Counted from the stretch's first letter, positions 9,177-19,737 are shown. The stretch: 64,000 nucleotides of DNA from Nocardia bhagyanarayanae (GCF_006716565.1 NZ_VFPG01000001.1:1-64000); one strand, 5' to 3'. A program made the numbers and translations. The notes: a model not told the origin generated them from the sequence alone.

Positions 9177-9776
9177 ATGCCGAGCACCCTGCGCGCCAAG
9201 CAGCGCGAAGAGACCCGCCGCGCGCTGCTGCGCGAGAGCAGGCGCCTGTTCGCCGCGAAAGGCTATGGCGCCGTGGGCCTCTCGGAGATCGTCGCGGCGA
9301 CGGGTGTCACCAAGGGCGCGCTCTACCACAACTTCGCCAGCAAGACCGAGCTGTTCCGCGCGGTCCTGGAGCAGGTGCAGCAGGAGGTCGGCGAACGGGT
9401 CGCCGCGGCCGCCGACCCCGCCTCGGACGCCTGGACCCAGCTGGTCTCCGGATGCGACGCCTTCCTCGCCACCTGCACCGATCCCGAGATCCAGCGCATC
9501 ATGCTGATCGACGGCCCCGCGGTGCTCGGCTGGCACGAATGGCGGGCGCTGGACGAGGCCAACTCCGCCCGGCACCTCGGCGAGGCTTTGCGACTCCTGG
9601 TCGACACGGGCGTGCTCGCACCACAGCCGATCGCCCCGCTCACCCACCTGCTCTCCGGCGCGATGAACGAGGCCGCGCTCTGGCTCGCCACCGCGTCCGA
9701 GCCCGACGCGCTCGACCAGACCACGACCGCCTTGCGCGCACTGCTCGAGGGTCTGCGTGACGAGCGGGCGCAGTGA
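9177..9776 (+). CDS. TetR-family transcriptional regulator
   Basis: The 199-residue protein has the TetR DNA-binding domain at its N-terminus: [39 protein letters not shown] with the recognition helix, then [13 protein letters not shown]. The C-terminal ligand-binding half is unlike named regulators. ATG at 9177 is preferred over one at 9156 because GGAGAGG lies six bases before it and the upstream ATG overlaps an operator copy. Autoregulation together with the divergent VOC gene is inferred from the paired palindromes. The LysE exporter gene starts 48 bases downstream on the same strand and may belong to the same regulon. Confidence 0.92.
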   Translation: MPSTLRAKQREETRRALLRESRRLFAAKGYGAVGLSEIVAATGVTKGALYHNFASKTELFRAVLEQVQQEVGERVAAAADPASDAWTQLVSGCDAFLATCTDPEIQRIMLIDGPAVLGWHEWRALDEANSARHLGEALRLLVDTGVLAPQPIAPLTHLLSGAMNEAALWLATASEPDALDQTTTALRALLEGLRDERAQ

Positions 9777-9824
9777 AAACCGAATCCACTGGCCGGACCG
9801 CTCCCGCCGTGCCACCATCGGCTG

Positions 9825-10466
9825 ATGCCGCACTGGGTCGACGTGCTCCCCGAATTCCTCCTCGCCTGCCTGGCGCTCGCCGCGCTGCCCGGTCCGGCGA
9901 CGGCCCTGTTCCTGCAACGGTCGGTGCGTGACGGCCGCCGCGCCGGACTCGCCGCGGTGGCCGGTAACGAGATAGGCGTGTTCGGCTGGACGCTGGCGGG
10001 CGGCGCCGGTCTGTCCGTCCTGCTGGTCGCGAACGCCGTGCTGAACACCGCGGTGCACGCGCTCGGCGCGGCGGTGCTGATCTGGCTCGGCGTGCAGGCC
10101 TGGCGCGGCGCGGGCCGCGACGACACGTTCGGCTCGACCATGACGGCGCGGCTGCCCGCGGGACGCACGCCCGCCGCGGCCTTCCGCGCCGCGTTGCTCT
10201 CGATCGCCGCCAACCCCAAGGCCGCGGTGTTCGGCCTGACGATCCTGCCGCAGTTCCTGCCGACCAGCGGACCGGTGCTGCCGACGGTGCTGATCCTCGC
10301 CGCGATCCAACTGGTGATCGACACCGCCTGGTGCGTCGGCGTCGTGCTCGCCGCGGACCGTGCGGGCGGCCTGCTGCGCCGCGCGCGCATCAGGCAGCGG
10401 GTGGAGCGCGCGCTGGGCGCCGCGCTGGTGGCGCTCGGCCTCGGCCTGGCCGCCGATGCCCGCTGA
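9825..10466 (+). CDS. LysE/RhtB-family exporter
   Basis: The 213-residue membrane protein has about six hydrophobic segments and LysE/RhtB features: the N-terminal LACLALAALPGPATALFLQRS with its PGP turn, GRRAGLAAVAGNEIGV, and SIAANPKAAVFGLTILPQFLP. Family members export amino acids or related small molecules. The gene lies 48 bases after the TetR gene and 39 bases before glgE. Expression with the TetR gene is likely; a link to glucan metabolism is not suggested by its function. Confidence 0.88.
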   Translation: MPHWVDVLPEFLLACLALAALPGPATALFLQRSVRDGRRAGLAAVAGNEIGVFGWTLAGGAGLSVLLVANAVLNTAVHALGAAVLIWLGVQAWRGAGRDDTFGSTMTARLPAGRTPAAAFRAALLSIAANPKAAVFGLTILPQFLPTSGPVLPTVLILAAIQLVIDTAWCVGVVLAADRAGGLLRRARIRQRVERALGAALVALGLGLAADAR

Positions 10467-10505
10467 ATCCGCATCATCGGCACGGCACCGGGTAGGTTGG
10501 TCCAC

Positions 10506-12509
10506 GTGACCGGCCGCATCGCCATCGATGACACCGCCCCGTCCATCCCCGGCGGCCGCCCGGCCAAGGCTGTGGTGGGCGAGGTGTTCCCGGTGCGCGC
10601 CGTGGTGTGGCGGGAGGGACACGACGCGGTCGCCGCCACGCTCACGGTGCGCGCTCCCGGAGCGTCGCGGGCCACCCGGATACGGATGACCCCGGACTAC
10701 GAGCCCGACGTCTTCAACGCCACCTTCGTACCGAACTCGCCCGGTGCGTGGACCTTCCGCGTGGAGGGCTGGAGCGACCCCATCGCGACCTGGCGGAACG
10801 CCGTGGAAGCCAAGCTCTCCGTCGGGCAGAGCGCCGTCGACTTGGCCAACGACCTGGAGATCGGCGCCCGGCTGTTCGATCGGGCGGCGCAGGCGCTGCC
10901 GAAGGCCAAGTTCGAGAAGCTGCGGTCGGTGGCGGCGGCATTGCGCAGCGACGAGCAGCTGCCCGCTCGCGTCGCCCCCGCGTTCAGCGAGGAGATCGCC
11001 GGGATTTTGCGCGACACCCCGCTGCGCGAACTGGTGACCAGGGGCCCGCAGCACACCGTGCAGGTCGAACGGCATCGCGCGCTGTACGGCTCGTGGTACG
11101 AGTTCTTCCCGCGCTCCACCGGCGGCTGGGACGCCGACGGCAAGCCAGTGCACGGCACCTTCGCCACCGCGACCAAGGAGCTCTCCCGCATCGCGGGCAT
11201 GGGCTTCGACGTCGTGTACCTGCCGCCGATCCATCCGATCGGCGAGGTGAACCGCAAGGGCCGCAACAACTCCCTGTCCGCCGAACCCGGCGACGTCGGC
11301 TCCCCGTGGGCGATCGGCTCGAAGGACGGCGGGCACGACGCCGTGCATCCCGCGCTCGGTACCGAGGCCGATTTCGCCGAGTTCGTCGCGGCCGCCGGAC
11401 AACTCGGCCTGGAAGTCGCACTCGACCTGGCGCTGCAATGCGCGCCGGACCACCCGTGGGTCGCCGCGCACCCTGAGTGGTTCACCACGCTGCCCGACGG
11501 CACCATCGCGTTCGCCGAGAATCCGCCGAAGAAGTACCAGGACATCTATCCGGTCAACTTCGACAACGACGCCGACGGCCTCTACGCGGAAGTGCTGCGC
11601 GTGGTGCGGCACTGGATCGGGCTGGGCGTCAAGATCTTCCGCGTCGACAACCCGCACACCAAGCCCGCCGACTTCTGGGAATGGTTGATCACCACCGTGC
11701 GGCGCACCGATCCGGACGTGATCTTCCTGTCCGAGGCGTTCACCCGACCGGCCCGCCTCTACGGCCTGGCGCGGCGCGGATTCAGCCAGTCCTACACGTA
11801 TTTCACGTGGCGGGTGGCGAAGTGGGAGCTCACCGAGTTCGGCAACGAACTGGCCGCCAAGGCCGACGAGGCCCGCCCGAATCTGTTCGTGAACACCCCC
11901 GACATCCTGCACGAGAGCCTCCAGCACGGCGGGCCGGGCATGTTCGCCATCCGCGCCGTCCTCGCCGCCACCCTGTCACCGACCTGGGGCGTGTATTCGG
12001 GTTTCGAACTGTTCGAGCACCAGGCGGTGCGTCCGGGCAGCGAGGAGTACCTGGACTCGGAGAAATACGAGCTGCGCCCGCGCCCGTTCGCCGAGGCGCT
12101 GGCCCGCGGCGAATCGCTGGAACCCTGGCTGACCAGGCTAAACGAGATCCGCCGCGCCCACCCAGCCTTGCAACAGCTGCGCTGCTTGCACTTCCACTAC
12201 GTGGACAACGACGCCCTGCTCGCCTACTCGAAGTTCGATCCGCTCAGCGGCGACGCGGTGCTGACGGTGGTGAACCTCAATCCCTATGGCGCCGAACAGG
12301 GTTTCATCTCGCTCGATCTGCCCGCCATCGGTCGCGAATGGCACGATCATCCCGTGGTCGTCGACGAGGTGAGCGGCGAGGAATACCACTGGGCGCAGAG
12401 GAATTACGTGCGCCTCGACCCCGCCAAGGCGGTCGCGCACATCATCGCGCTGCCGCCGGTGCCCGCGCCCGCGCGACAGGAACTGGCGTACCGGCGGTCG
12501 TTCCGATGA
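10506..12509 (+). CDS. glgE: Alpha-1,4-glucan:maltose-1-phosphate maltosyltransferase
   Basis: GlgE transfers maltose from maltose 1-phosphate to growing alpha-1,4-glucan. The 667-residue GH13 enzyme shows [14 protein letters not shown] near the start, [29 protein letters not shown], the nucleophile in [12 protein letters not shown] (Asp 381) and the acid/base in FLSEAFTRP (Glu 410). The 29-residue spacing equals that of the characterised Streptomyces enzyme. GTG at 10506 is chosen by alignment with known GlgE N-termini; a TTG three codons earlier is possible. Its stop overlaps the glgB start (ATGA, 12506-12509), indicating translational coupling. Confidence 0.96.
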   Translation: MTGRIAIDDTAPSIPGGRPAKAVVGEVFPVRAVVWREGHDAVAATLTVRAPGASRATRIRMTPDYEPDVFNATFVPNSPGAWTFRVEGWSDPIATWRNAVEAKLSVGQSAVDLANDLEIGARLFDRAAQALPKAKFEKLRSVAAALRSDEQLPARVAPAFSEEIAGILRDTPLRELVTRGPQHTVQVERHRALYGSWYEFFPRSTGGWDADGKPVHGTFATATKELSRIAGMGFDVVYLPPIHPIGEVNRKGRNNSLSAEPGDVGSPWAIGSKDGGHDAVHPALGTEADFAEFVAAAGQLGLEVALDLALQCAPDHPWVAAHPEWFTTLPDGTIAFAENPPKKYQDIYPVNFDNDADGLYAEVLRVVRHWIGLGVKIFRVDNPHTKPADFWEWLITTVRRTDPDVIFLSEAFTRPARLYGLARRGFSQSYTYFTWRVAKWELTEFGNELAAKADEARPNLFVNTPDILHESLQHGGPGMFAIRAVLAATLSPTWGVYSGFELFEHQAVRPGSEEYLDSEKYELRPRPFAEALARGESLEPWLTRLNEIRRAHPALQQLRCLHFHYVDNDALLAYSKFDPLSGDAVLTVVNLNPYGAEQGFISLDLPAIGREWHDHPVVVDEVSGEEYHWAQRNYVRLDPAKAVAHIIALPPVPAPARQELAYRRSFR

Positions 12510-14683
12510 CCCGCTCGGCCACCATCAACCGCCGCGATCTGATGCTGCTCGCGGCGGGCACCCATCACGACCCGCACACCGTCCTCGGCGCCCACCCGCA
12601 CCCGGACGGGACGGTCGTGCGGGTGTTGCGGCCGCACGCCGATACCGTCGCGGTGCGTGTCGGCGGCATCGACCATTCGCTGAAACCGTTGGGGTACGGG
12701 ATCTTCGCGGCGGTACTGCCCTACCCGGAGCTGATGGACTACCGCGTGATCACGACCTACCCGGACGGACAAACGGTGGTCGCCGCCGACGGTTACCGCT
12801 TCCTGCCCACCGTCGGCGAACTCGACCTTCACCTGATCGGCGAGGGCCGGCACGAGCGGCTCTGGGACGTGCTCGGTGCCCACCCACGCGGCTACACCAC
12901 GTTGGACGGCCCGGTCGCGGGCACCTCGTTCGCGGTATGGGCGCCGAATGCCCGCGGCGTCACCGTGGTCGGCGATTTCGACGGATGGAGCGGCAACACC
13001 GCGCCGATGCGGGCGCTCGGCTCGTCAGGGGTCTGGGAGGTCTTCGTCCCGGACGTCGGCGTCGGCACGAAGTACAAGTACCGGGTACACGGCGCCGACG
13101 GACGCACCGTGGACCACGCCGACCCGCTGGCCTTCGCCACCGAACACCCACCCGCGACGGCCTCGGTCGTCACCGAGAGCCGCTACACCTGGGGCGACGC
13201 GGACTGGCTCGAACGCCGCGCCGCGACCGACCCCAACCGCGCGCCGATGAGCGTCTACGAAGTGCACCTCGGGTCGTGGCGGCCCGGCCTCGGTTATCGC
13301 GAATTGGCCGAGGAGCTGGCCGAATACGTGCGTGCGGCGGGCTTCACCCATATCGAACTGCTGCCCATCGCCGAGCATCCGTTCGGCGGCTCGTGGGGCT
13401 ATCAGGTCACCTCCTATTACGCCCCGACGTCGCGCTTCGGCTCCCCCGACGACTTCCGCGCCTTCGTCGACCACCTGCACGGCGCGGGCATCGGTGTGCT
13501 GCTCGACTGGGTGCCCGCCCACTTCCCGCGCGACGAATGGGCGCTGGCCCGCTTCGACGGCACCCCGCTCTACGAGCACGCCGATCCCCGCCGCGGCGAG
13601 CAACTCGACTGGGGCACCTACATTTTCGACTTCGGCAGGCACGAGGTGCGCAACTTCCTCGTCGCCAACGCGCGCTACTGGATCGAGGAGTTCCACATCG
13701 ACGGCCTGCGCGTCGACGCCGTCGCCTCCATGCTCTACCTGGACTACTCACGCCGCGAAGGGGATTGGGAGCCGAACGTGCACGGCGGCCGGGAGAACCT
13801 GGAGGCCGTGGACTTCCTGCAAGACCTCAACGACACCGTGCACCGCCACCACCCCGGCGTCATCACCGTCGCGGAGGAGTCGACCACCTGGCCCGGCGTC
13901 ACCCGCGGCACCGACGTCGGCGGCCTCGGCTTCACCATGAAGTGGAACATGGGCTGGATGCACGACACCCTCGGTTTCCTGCGCAGGGACCCGATCCACC
14001 GCTCCTGGCACCACAACGAGATCACCTTCTCGCTGATGTACGCGTGGAGCGAGAACTACGTGCTGCCGATCAGTCACGACGAGGTCGTGCACGGCAAGGG
14101 CACGCTGTGGACGCGGATGCCCGGCGACGATTTCGCCAAGGCCGCGGGCGTGCGTGCGCTGCTCGCCTACATGTGGGGCCATCCCGGAAAGCAACTGTTG
14201 TTCATGGGGCAGGACTTCGGCCAGTTCCGCGAGTGGTCGCACGACCGCGGCCTGGACTGGGACGAACTGGACAATCCCCTGCATTCCGGCATCGCCGCCG
14301 CGGTCCGCGACCTCAACTCCGCCTACCGCGCCCACCCGGCGTTCTGGAGCCAGGACACCACGCCCGGCGGCTACTCCTGGCTGGAGGCCGACGACCGTGA
14401 GCACAACGTGCTGGCTTTCCTGCGCTATGGCGCGGACGGATCGGTCGTCGCGTGCGTGTACAACTTCTCGGGCTCGGTGCACGGTGAGTATCGCGTCGGG
14501 CTGCCCGTCCCAGGCGAGTGGAGCGAGATCCTCAACACCGACGCGGCGGAGTACGGCGGCTCCGGCGTCGGCAACTTCGGCGCTGTGAAGACCGAGGAGA
14601 TTCCCTGGCACGGGCGACCGTTCTCGGCGAGCGTCGCGTTGGCGCCGAACAGTGCGGTGTGGTTGGCGGGGCCGTCCACCTGA
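12506..14683 (+). CDS. glgB: 1,4-alpha-glucan branching enzyme
   Basis: GlgB introduces alpha-1,6 branches into the glucan made by GlgE. The 725-residue protein has the N-terminal CBM48 modules ([20 protein letters not shown]), [30 protein letters not shown] and the GH13 catalytic barrel. The nucleophile is in [11 protein letters not shown] (Asp 404) and the acid/base in TVAEEST (Glu 457), matching Asp405/Glu458 of the E. coli enzyme, and [10 protein letters not shown] follows. The open frame extends far upstream, but ATG at 12506 gives a four-base overlap with glgE and the family N-terminus. A 14-bp hairpin follows the gene. Confidence 0.96.
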   Translation: MTRSATINRRDLMLLAAGTHHDPHTVLGAHPHPDGTVVRVLRPHADTVAVRVGGIDHSLKPLGYGIFAAVLPYPELMDYRVITTYPDGQTVVAADGYRFLPTVGELDLHLIGEGRHERLWDVLGAHPRGYTTLDGPVAGTSFAVWAPNARGVTVVGDFDGWSGNTAPMRALGSSGVWEVFVPDVGVGTKYKYRVHGADGRTVDHADPLAFATEHPPATASVVTESRYTWGDADWLERRAATDPNRAPMSVYEVHLGSWRPGLGYRELAEELAEYVRAAGFTHIELLPIAEHPFGGSWGYQVTSYYAPTSRFGSPDDFRAFVDHLHGAGIGVLLDWVPAHFPRDEWALARFDGTPLYEHADPRRGEQLDWGTYIFDFGRHEVRNFLVANARYWIEEFHIDGLRVDAVASMLYLDYSRREGDWEPNVHGGRENLEAVDFLQDLNDTVHRHHPGVITVAEESTTWPGVTRGTDVGGLGFTMKWNMGWMHDTLGFLRRDPIHRSWHHNEITFSLMYAWSENYVLPISHDEVVHGKGTLWTRMPGDDFAKAAGVRALLAYMWGHPGKQLLFMGQDFGQFREWSHDRGLDWDELDNPLHSGIAAAVRDLNSAYRAHPAFWSQDTTPGGYSWLEADDREHNVLAFLRYGADGSVVACVYNFSGSVHGEYRVGLPVPGEWSEILNTDAAEYGGSGVGNFGAVKTEEIPWHGRPFSASVALAPNSAVWLAGPST

Positions 14684-14733
14684 TCGGCTGACCGCGCGGA
14701 CTCGTACCTTCGATCAGCCGGGTCGCGACGCGA

Positions 14734-14765
14734 AGACGCCCGGAGCGCGATCGCTCCGGGCGTCT
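14734..14765. terminator. Hairpin terminator between convergent glgB and thioredoxin-like genes
   Basis: A perfect 14-bp stem (AGACGCCCGGAGCG, loop CGAT) lies between two convergent stop codons. No T-run follows on either strand, which is common for high-G+C actinobacterial terminators; it could serve both directions. Confidence 0.75.
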
Positions 14766-14813
14766 GGTGTCCGTGGACCTCAGGTCGGCGGGTCCGGTGG
14801 GCGGTGTCGCCGA

Positions 14814-15701
14814 TCAGTACAGCGCGGCGGCGAGCTTCCTGCGCGCGGCGACCACGAAAGGCTCGGCCTGGTCGAACAGCTCGAACAGTTCGAGCAGCCG
14901 GGTCCGGGCCTTGGTGCGGTCGTCGCCCGCGGTGCGCTTGACGACGGCGATCAGCCGGTCGAACGCCGCTTCCGGCTGCTGGTTGAGCAGCTCCAGATCG
15001 GCGGCGTCGATGGCGGCGTCGACATTCGCGGGGTCCTGGTCTGCGGCCGCGAGCGCCGAATCCGGTATCTGCTGAGCCCTCGCCAGGAAGCGCAGCTGCC
15101 GCAGCGCGCCCTTGGCTTCCTCGTTGTTCGGCTCGGCGGCCAGGATCGCCTCGTAGGCGGCCTCGGCGCCGGCCAGGTCACCGCGCTCGAGCGCGTCCTC
15201 GGCGGCGGTGAAGCGCGGGTCCTCCGCGGCCTGCGGCTGGCCCGCGCCGCCCTCGAGCTTGCCCGCGACCGCGTCGACCACCGCGTCGAGCCACTGCCGC
15301 ACCTGCGGCTCGGGCTGCGCGCCCTCGAAATCGGCAAGCGGCTGCCCGGCGGCGATGGCGATCACCGTGGGGATGCCCTGCACCCGCAGCGCCTGCGCGA
15401 TGCGCATGTTGGCCTCGGCCTCGACGGTGGCCAGCTCCCAGGTGCCGCCGTCGGCCGCGACCAGCCGCTCCAGCGTCCTGACCAACTCGACGCTGCCGGG
15501 GCTGCGCTGCGAGTACAGCGCGACGACCACCGGAACCTGCATCGACCGGCGCAGAACCTTGGTCTCGAAGTCCGCTTCGCCGACCGCGTAGTCGCCACCG
15601 GTCGCACCGGCGGGCGGCTGCTTCAGGCTGGACAGATCCACCGCTCCGGACATGGCAGCGGCGACGGCGGGCGAGGGACGGCGTGCGGCAGGTCGAGTCA
15701 C
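14814..15701 (-). CDS. CnoX/YbbN-like thioredoxin-fold co-chaperone with TPR region
   Basis: The 295-residue protein has a thioredoxin fold at about residues 40-150 (VPVVVALYSQRSPGSVELV; ALRVQGIPTVIAIAAGQPL with the cis-Pro) and helical TPR-like repeats after about 165 (AEDALERGDLAGAEAAYEAIL). The usual CxxC is replaced by SPGS, so it cannot be a classical disulfide reductase. The architecture matches YbbN/CnoX, a holdase working with chaperonins in E. coli; the same role here is inference. The GTG start at 15701 keeps a family-like N-terminal MTRPAAR. It is convergent to glgB, next to the thiolase region, as in mycobacteria. Confidence 0.88.
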   Translation of the reverse strand: MTRPAARRPSPAVAAAMSGAVDLSSLKQPPAGATGGDYAVGEADFETKVLRRSMQVPVVVALYSQRSPGSVELVRTLERLVAADGGTWELATVEAEANMRIAQALRVQGIPTVIAIAAGQPLADFEGAQPEPQVRQWLDAVVDAVAGKLEGGAGQPQAAEDPRFTAAEDALERGDLAGAEAAYEAILAAEPNNEEAKGALRQLRFLARAQQIPDSALAAADQDPANVDAAIDAADLELLNQQPEAAFDRLIAVVKRTAGDDRTKARTRLLELFELFDQAEPFVVAARRKLAAALY

Positions 15702-15714
15702 GGTTTCCAGTTTG

Positions 15715-16083
15715 TCACGACGCGGCGCGAACGGCTTCCGCGGCGGGGGTCGCGTCGGCGTTGCCCGATCCGTTCAGCTTGCCGGTGCGCACCGCCCAGA
15801 CCTCGAAGACCACCGTGAAGAACGGCGGAATGCTGGACAGCAGCGCGAGCACGGTGGTCTTCCAGTTCCAGCCGAGTTCGCGCGCCGCGAGCAGCGCGGT
15901 CAGCACGAACAGGATGAAAATGGTGCCGTGCACCGGGCCGAAGATCTTCACGCCGATCTCGTTGCCCGGGTCGGGAATGTACTTGAACGCCATTCCCACC
16001 AGCAGCCCCAGCCAGGACAGTGCCTCGAGCACCGCGAAGAATCGGAATCTACCGGCGACGCTGCGCAGATCGAAGAAACCCAT
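15715..16083 (-). CDS. DUF3817 small membrane protein
   Basis: The protein of about 122 residues has three hydrophobic helices and the DUF3817 pattern: FFAVLEALSWLGLLVGMAFKY, VKIFGPVHGTIFILFV and a third helix followed by SIPPFFTVVFEVWAVRTGKL. Function is unknown; integral membrane location is clear. It ends 13 bases before the thioredoxin-like gene in the same direction, so the two are probably co-transcribed. ATG at 16083 is taken as the start; another ATG at 16092 is equally possible. Confidence 0.85.
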   Translation of the reverse strand: MGFFDLRSVAGRFRFFAVLEALSWLGLLVGMAFKYIPDPGNEIGVKIFGPVHGTIFILFVLTALLAARELGWNWKTTVLALLSSIPPFFTVVFEVWAVRTGKLNGSGNADATPAAEAVRAAS

Positions 16084-16331
16084 GCGCACCATTGTGCCGT
16101 ATGCACTACGACGGGTCGTAGTTGAACCCGTCACATCGGTAGACGCCCCGGCGTGCCCACGTGGGACACACCGAGCGAGCGTCGCGTCGCGCGCCGAACG
16201 CGACGCTCACCCAACTAGGCGGAACTCCGCCTCGGTCCGCATGCGCGGGCCGCCGACAGACTCCGTCCGGCTGCGCCACCCGAAGGCGTACCTTCGCTCC
16301 GGCCGCCGGGGTCTGCGGACCGGCTGGTCGA

Positions 16332-17510
16332 CTAGACCTTGATGATCAGCGCGTCACCCTGACCGCCGCCGCCGCACAGCGCGGCCGCGCCGACGCCGCC
16401 GCCGCGGCGCTTCAGCTCCAGGGCCAGGTGCAGCACGATGCGGGCACCGGACATGCCGAGCGGGTGGCCGATGGCGATCGCGCCGCCGTTGACGTTCACC
16501 TTCTCGGTGTCGATGCCCAGCTTGCGCGCCGAGGCGATACCGACGGCGGCGAAGGCCTCGTTGATCTCGACCACGTCCAGGTCGGTGGGCGAGATGCCCT
16601 CGCGCGCACATGCCTTGGCGATGGCGTCGGCCGGCTGGTCCTGCAGCGTGGAGTCCGGTCCGGCGACCACGCCCGCGGCGCCGATCTCGGCGATCCAGCT
16701 CAGGCCGAGCTGCTGCGCCTTCTCCTTGCTCATCACGACCACCGCGGCCGCGCCGTCGGAGATCTGCGAGGCGGTGCCCGCGGTGATGGTGCCGTCCTTG
16801 CGGAAGGCCGGGCGCAGCTTGCCGAGCGATTCCGCGGTGGTGTCGGCCCGGACGCCCTCGTCCTTGCTCACCAGCACCGGATCACCCTTGCGCTGCGGCA
16901 CCTCGACCGGGACGACCTCGTCGTCGAAGACGCCGTTCTTCCACGCCGCCGCCGCGCGCTGGTGCGAGGCCGCCGCGAACGCGTCCTGATCCGCGCGGCT
17001 GATCGGATCGCGGTCGTTGCGCTGCTCGGTGAGCGCGCCCATGGCCTGGTCGGTGAAGATGTCGTGCAGACCGTCGTAGGCCATGTGGTCGCGCATCGTC
17101 ACGTCGCCGTATTTGAAGCCCTCCCGGCTCTTTTCGAGCAGGTGCGGCGCCTGGCTCATGGACTCCTGGCCGCCCGCGACGACGATCTCGTACTCGCCCG
17201 CGCGGATCAGCTGGTCGGCGAGCGCGATGGCGTTGATGCCGGACAGGCAGACCTTGTTCAGGGTCAGGGCGGGCACGTCCATCGGGATGCCCGCGGCCAC
17301 CGCCGCCTGCCTGGCCGGGATCTGGCCCGCGCCCGCGGTGAGCACCTGGCCCATGATCACGTAGTCGACCTGCTCGGGCGCGACACCGCCCTTCTCCAGC
17401 GCGGCCTTGATCGCGAAACCGCCGAGATCGGAACCGCTGAAGTCCTTCAGGCCGCCGAGCAGCCTGCCGACCGGGGTGCGCGCACCGGACACGATGACGG
17501 TTGTGGTCAC
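16332..17510 (-). CDS. Acetyl-CoA acetyltransferase (thiolase)
   Basis: The enzyme condenses or cleaves acetoacetyl-CoA. The 392-residue protein shows [17 protein letters not shown], the nucleophile Cys in [42 protein letters not shown], the His in [17 protein letters not shown] and the second Cys in [15 protein letters not shown]. Length and motifs fit the biosynthetic/degradative acetyl-CoA acetyltransferase (FadA4-like in mycobacteria). GTG at 17510 is chosen by alignment, with GAGG upstream; the frame is open far upstream. It diverges from the methylmalonyl-CoA epimerase gene across 126 bases, linking two short acyl-CoA steps. Confidence 0.95.
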   Translation of the reverse strand: MTTTVIVSGARTPVGRLLGGLKDFSGSDLGGFAIKAALEKGGVAPEQVDYVIMGQVLTAGAGQIPARQAAVAAGIPMDVPALTLNKVCLSGINAIALADQLIRAGEYEIVVAGGQESMSQAPHLLEKSREGFKYGDVTMRDHMAYDGLHDIFTDQAMGALTEQRNDRDPISRADQDAFAAASHQRAAAAWKNGVFDDEVVPVEVPQRKGDPVLVSKDEGVRADTTAESLGKLRPAFRKDGTITAGTASQISDGAAAVVVMSKEKAQQLGLSWIAEIGAAGVVAGPDSTLQDQPADAIAKACAREGISPTDLDVVEINEAFAAVGIASARKLGIDTEKVNVNGGAIAIGHPLGMSGARIVLHLALELKRRGGGVGAAALCGGGGQGDALIIKV

Positions 17511-17636
17511 GACGAGCCTCGCATTCGTTGGTGGAACCCGCGCGCCATCGCACGAGCGACGGCGCGGCGTCAATGTACTCAACGGTAGCCTGTGCGCCCT
17601 CGGCGACTTCACCCAGGTTGGCGCTACCGTCGAGTG

Positions 17637-18110
17637 GTGAGCAACGCAAACCAGACATCCGAACTCATTCCGGGCGACTACGTGATCGCGGTCGACCACG
17701 TCGGCATCGCGGTCCCGGACCTGGACACCGCAATCACCTGGTACGCCGAGAATCTCGGCATGATCGAGACCCACCGCGAGGTCAACGAGAGCCAAGGCGT
17801 GCACGAGGCCATGCTGTCGCTGCCCGGCGCACCGGACGGCGCGACTGCTCTGCAGTTGCTGGCTCCCCTCAACGCGGAGTCGACGATCGCGAAGTTCATC
17901 GATCGCAGCGGACCGGGTCTTCAGCAGCTCGCCTACCGCGTCACCGACATCGAGGCAGTCTCCGCTCATCTGCGCGATCGCGGACTGCGTTTGCTGTACG
18001 AGGCCCCGCGGCACGGAACCGCCGATTCCCGCATCAATTTCATCCACCCGAAGGATGCTGGCGGTGTGCTGATCGAGTTGGTCGAGCCGAACCCGAATGT
18101 TACGCACTAG
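17637..18110 (+). CDS. mce: Methylmalonyl-CoA epimerase
   Basis: A 157-residue VOC protein that interconverts (S)- and (R)-methylmalonyl-CoA in propionate metabolism. It shows [20 protein letters not shown] (first metal His), [10 protein letters not shown] (Gln ligand), [18 protein letters not shown] (Glu ligand). The position usually occupied by the third ligand, GxHHxA, reads GLQQLAYRV (Gln 96/97). I recall the same motif in related actinobacteria, so this may be lineage-typical. Start is GTG at 17637 (or 17634); no strong ribosome-binding site is visible. It is divergent from the thiolase gene. The symbol follows common actinobacterial usage and is not the mammalian-cell-entry mce family. 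Confidence 0.85.
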   Translation: MSNANQTSELIPGDYVIAVDHVGIAVPDLDTAITWYAENLGMIETHREVNESQGVHEAMLSLPGAPDGATALQLLAPLNAESTIAKFIDRSGPGLQQLAYRVTDIEAVSAHLRDRGLRLLYEAPRHGTADSRINFIHPKDAGGVLIELVEPNPNVTH

Positions 18111-18196
18111 TATCAAGATCGGGGCCGAAAAACTCGTCCAGATCACATTCGCGGTCGAGTCACCATCGGCCCTCCATAGGCTGTAGTTTGTGTGCC

Positions 18197-19201
18197 ATGT
18201 CGTCACCCGAGTCCGATCGCAATCGCTTCGTTGCACTGCCCTTCACCGTTGTGCGCAAGGGTTATGCGCAAGACGAGGTGCGTAATTACTTCGACCGCTT
18301 CGATGCCGAGCTGAGGGTCACCGCCACCGATCGCGATGCCGCTGCGGCGCAAGCACGCAACCTCGCGAGCCAGTTGGAGGACGCGCGGGACGAGATCGAC
18401 GAGCTCCGCAAGGAGGTCGACCGACTCTCGGTGCCGCCGACCACTGCCGAAGGCATGTCCGACCGCATCTCCCGCATGCTGCGGCTGGCCTCCGACGAGG
18501 CCTCCGAGGTCCGGGCCCTGGCCCAGGCCGAGGCCGCGGAAATGGTGTCGATCGCGGAGCAGCAGGCGACCGAGATGCGCGGCAAATACGAGTCGCTGCT
18601 CGCGGAGACCAAGGAGAAGCGCGAGGCGCTCGACATCGAGTTCGAGCAGACCCTGGCGAACGCACGCACCGAGTCGGCGAAGATCATCGAAGCCGCTCAA
18701 GCCGAGGCCGAGCGCCTCGCCAAGGAAGCCGAAGCCAAGCGCAAGGCGACCCAGCAGGATTTCGAAGTCACCATGGCCGAGCGCCGCACCAAGCTCACCC
18801 GCGCCATGGAGGAGCTGGAGGCCACCAGCCGCGCCGAGGCCGCGCAGCGGATCAAGGACGCGACCGACGAGGCCAACCGTCTCATCACCTCCGCCACCCA
18901 GACCTCCGAGCGCAAGATCGCGCACGCCAAGGAACTGGCCGAGGAGATGCGCGTGCTGCGCGGCCGGGTGCTCGCCCAGCTGCTCGGCATCCGCGGCCAG
19001 CTCGACTCGGTGCCCGCGATGCTCGCGGCCGTCAACCGGGAAAGCGAACTGCTGGACGGTGTTCCGGAGCAGCGCAAGTCGATCGGCGGCAACGCCAAGT
19101 CGGTCACCGGTTCCCGTCCGCCCAAGGCGATCCCCGAGGTCACCAACGAGGACGAGGACTTCGACGCCGACGAGCGCGAGAACGCCGACATCGCGAACTG
19201 A
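18197..19201 (+). CDS. DivIVA-like coiled-coil protein
   Basis: The 334-residue protein opens with a DivIVA-type N-terminal motif, [20 protein letters not shown] (residues 15-34), then long Ala/Glu/Arg-rich coiled coil from about 45 to 275 and an acidic tail ([18 protein letters not shown]). DivIVA-domain proteins mark curved or polar membrane and organise cell-wall growth in actinobacteria; it is shorter in motif content than Wag31 and is more like accessory DivIVA/FilP-type scaffolds. ATG at 18197 follows a GC-poor promoter-like stretch. A strong terminator follows, and it is not obviously in an operon. Confidence 0.8.
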   Translation: MSSPESDRNRFVALPFTVVRKGYAQDEVRNYFDRFDAELRVTATDRDAAAAQARNLASQLEDARDEIDELRKEVDRLSVPPTTAEGMSDRISRMLRLASDEASEVRALAQAEAAEMVSIAEQQATEMRGKYESLLAETKEKREALDIEFEQTLANARTESAKIIEAAQAEAERLAKEAEAKRKATQQDFEVTMAERRTKLTRAMEELEATSRAEAAQRIKDATDEANRLITSATQTSERKIAHAKELAEEMRVLRGRVLAQLLGIRGQLDSVPAMLAAVNRESELLDGVPEQRKSIGGNAKSVTGSRPPKAIPEVTNEDEDFDADERENADIAN

Positions 19202-19244
19202 CGTCGGCTGAGGCGACGACGCAGTAGATCACCAGAATTCACCC

Positions 19245-19275
19245 GAAGGCCGCTCCCGTCAGGGGGGCGGCCTTC
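19245..19275 (+). terminator. Terminator after the DivIVA-like gene
   Basis: GAAGGCCGC TCCC pairs with GGGG GCGGCCTTC around a short loop and is followed by TTAGTT on the plus strand, 44 bases after the stop. Confidence 0.8.
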
Positions 19276-19297
19276 TTAGTTGGGTTCGCAGGGTGAC

Positions 19298-19594
19298 TCA
19301 GGACCAGCGGCGGGTGATTCGGCGGGTCCGGCGGCCGTTCCAGCAGCCACGGTGCCAGTGCCTGCGATCGTCCTCGCCGCCGTCCGCCGCCCAGGCGACG
19401 ATATGGGCCACACCCGGCGGAATCTCGTGGTCGCATCCGGGGCACCGATAGGTCTTCGTGGCGCGGGTCCCGGGGATGGTGCGGACGACGTAGACGTCGT
19501 CGTCGTCCGGACCGCGTTCGGTACGGCCGAACACGTCGCCGAGCGGCGCGCTGTCGGACCCGTGATTGCGGGCGCGCGGTTTCCGACGGGGCAT
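19298..19594 (-). CDS. Small conserved actinobacterial protein with CxxC/HxxC motif
   Basis: The 98-residue basic protein has a central module KTYRCPGCDHEIPPGVAHIVAW followed by RRHWHRGCW. Two Cys from CPGC plus His/Cys from HWHRGCW could bind zinc in a treble-clef-like finger. Similar small proteins occur widely in actinobacteria and are often mislabelled ATP/GTP-binding; function is unknown. It lies after the EEP-family gene in the same direction (143 bases apart), convergent with the DivIVA-like gene. Confidence 0.75.
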   Translation of the reverse strand: MPRRKPRARNHGSDSAPLGDVFGRTERGPDDDDVYVVRTIPGTRATKTYRCPGCDHEIPPGVAHIVAWAADGGEDDRRHWHRGCWNGRRTRRITRRWS

Positions 19595-19737
19595 GCCGAC
19601 AAGCGTAATGGGCGGCAGGTGGGCGGGGTTCGTCCGTACGCCGCGCGGGCGCCCACCGCTGACAGCGCTGGTGTCGGAGTTGCCGGGACGGCGGCCGAGC
19701 GAAGGCGCGACAGCCGGCCGCTCGGTGAGCGCTCACC

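Noticed and set aside
9159..11927. 922-residue minus-strand open frame across TetR, LysE and glgE
   Set aside because: It overlaps three well-supported genes on the opposite strand and has shadow-type composition.
16282..16297. Hairpin CGAAGG-CGTA-CCTTCG downstream of the thiolase gene
   Set aside because: Only six pairs, no T-run; too weak to call a terminator.
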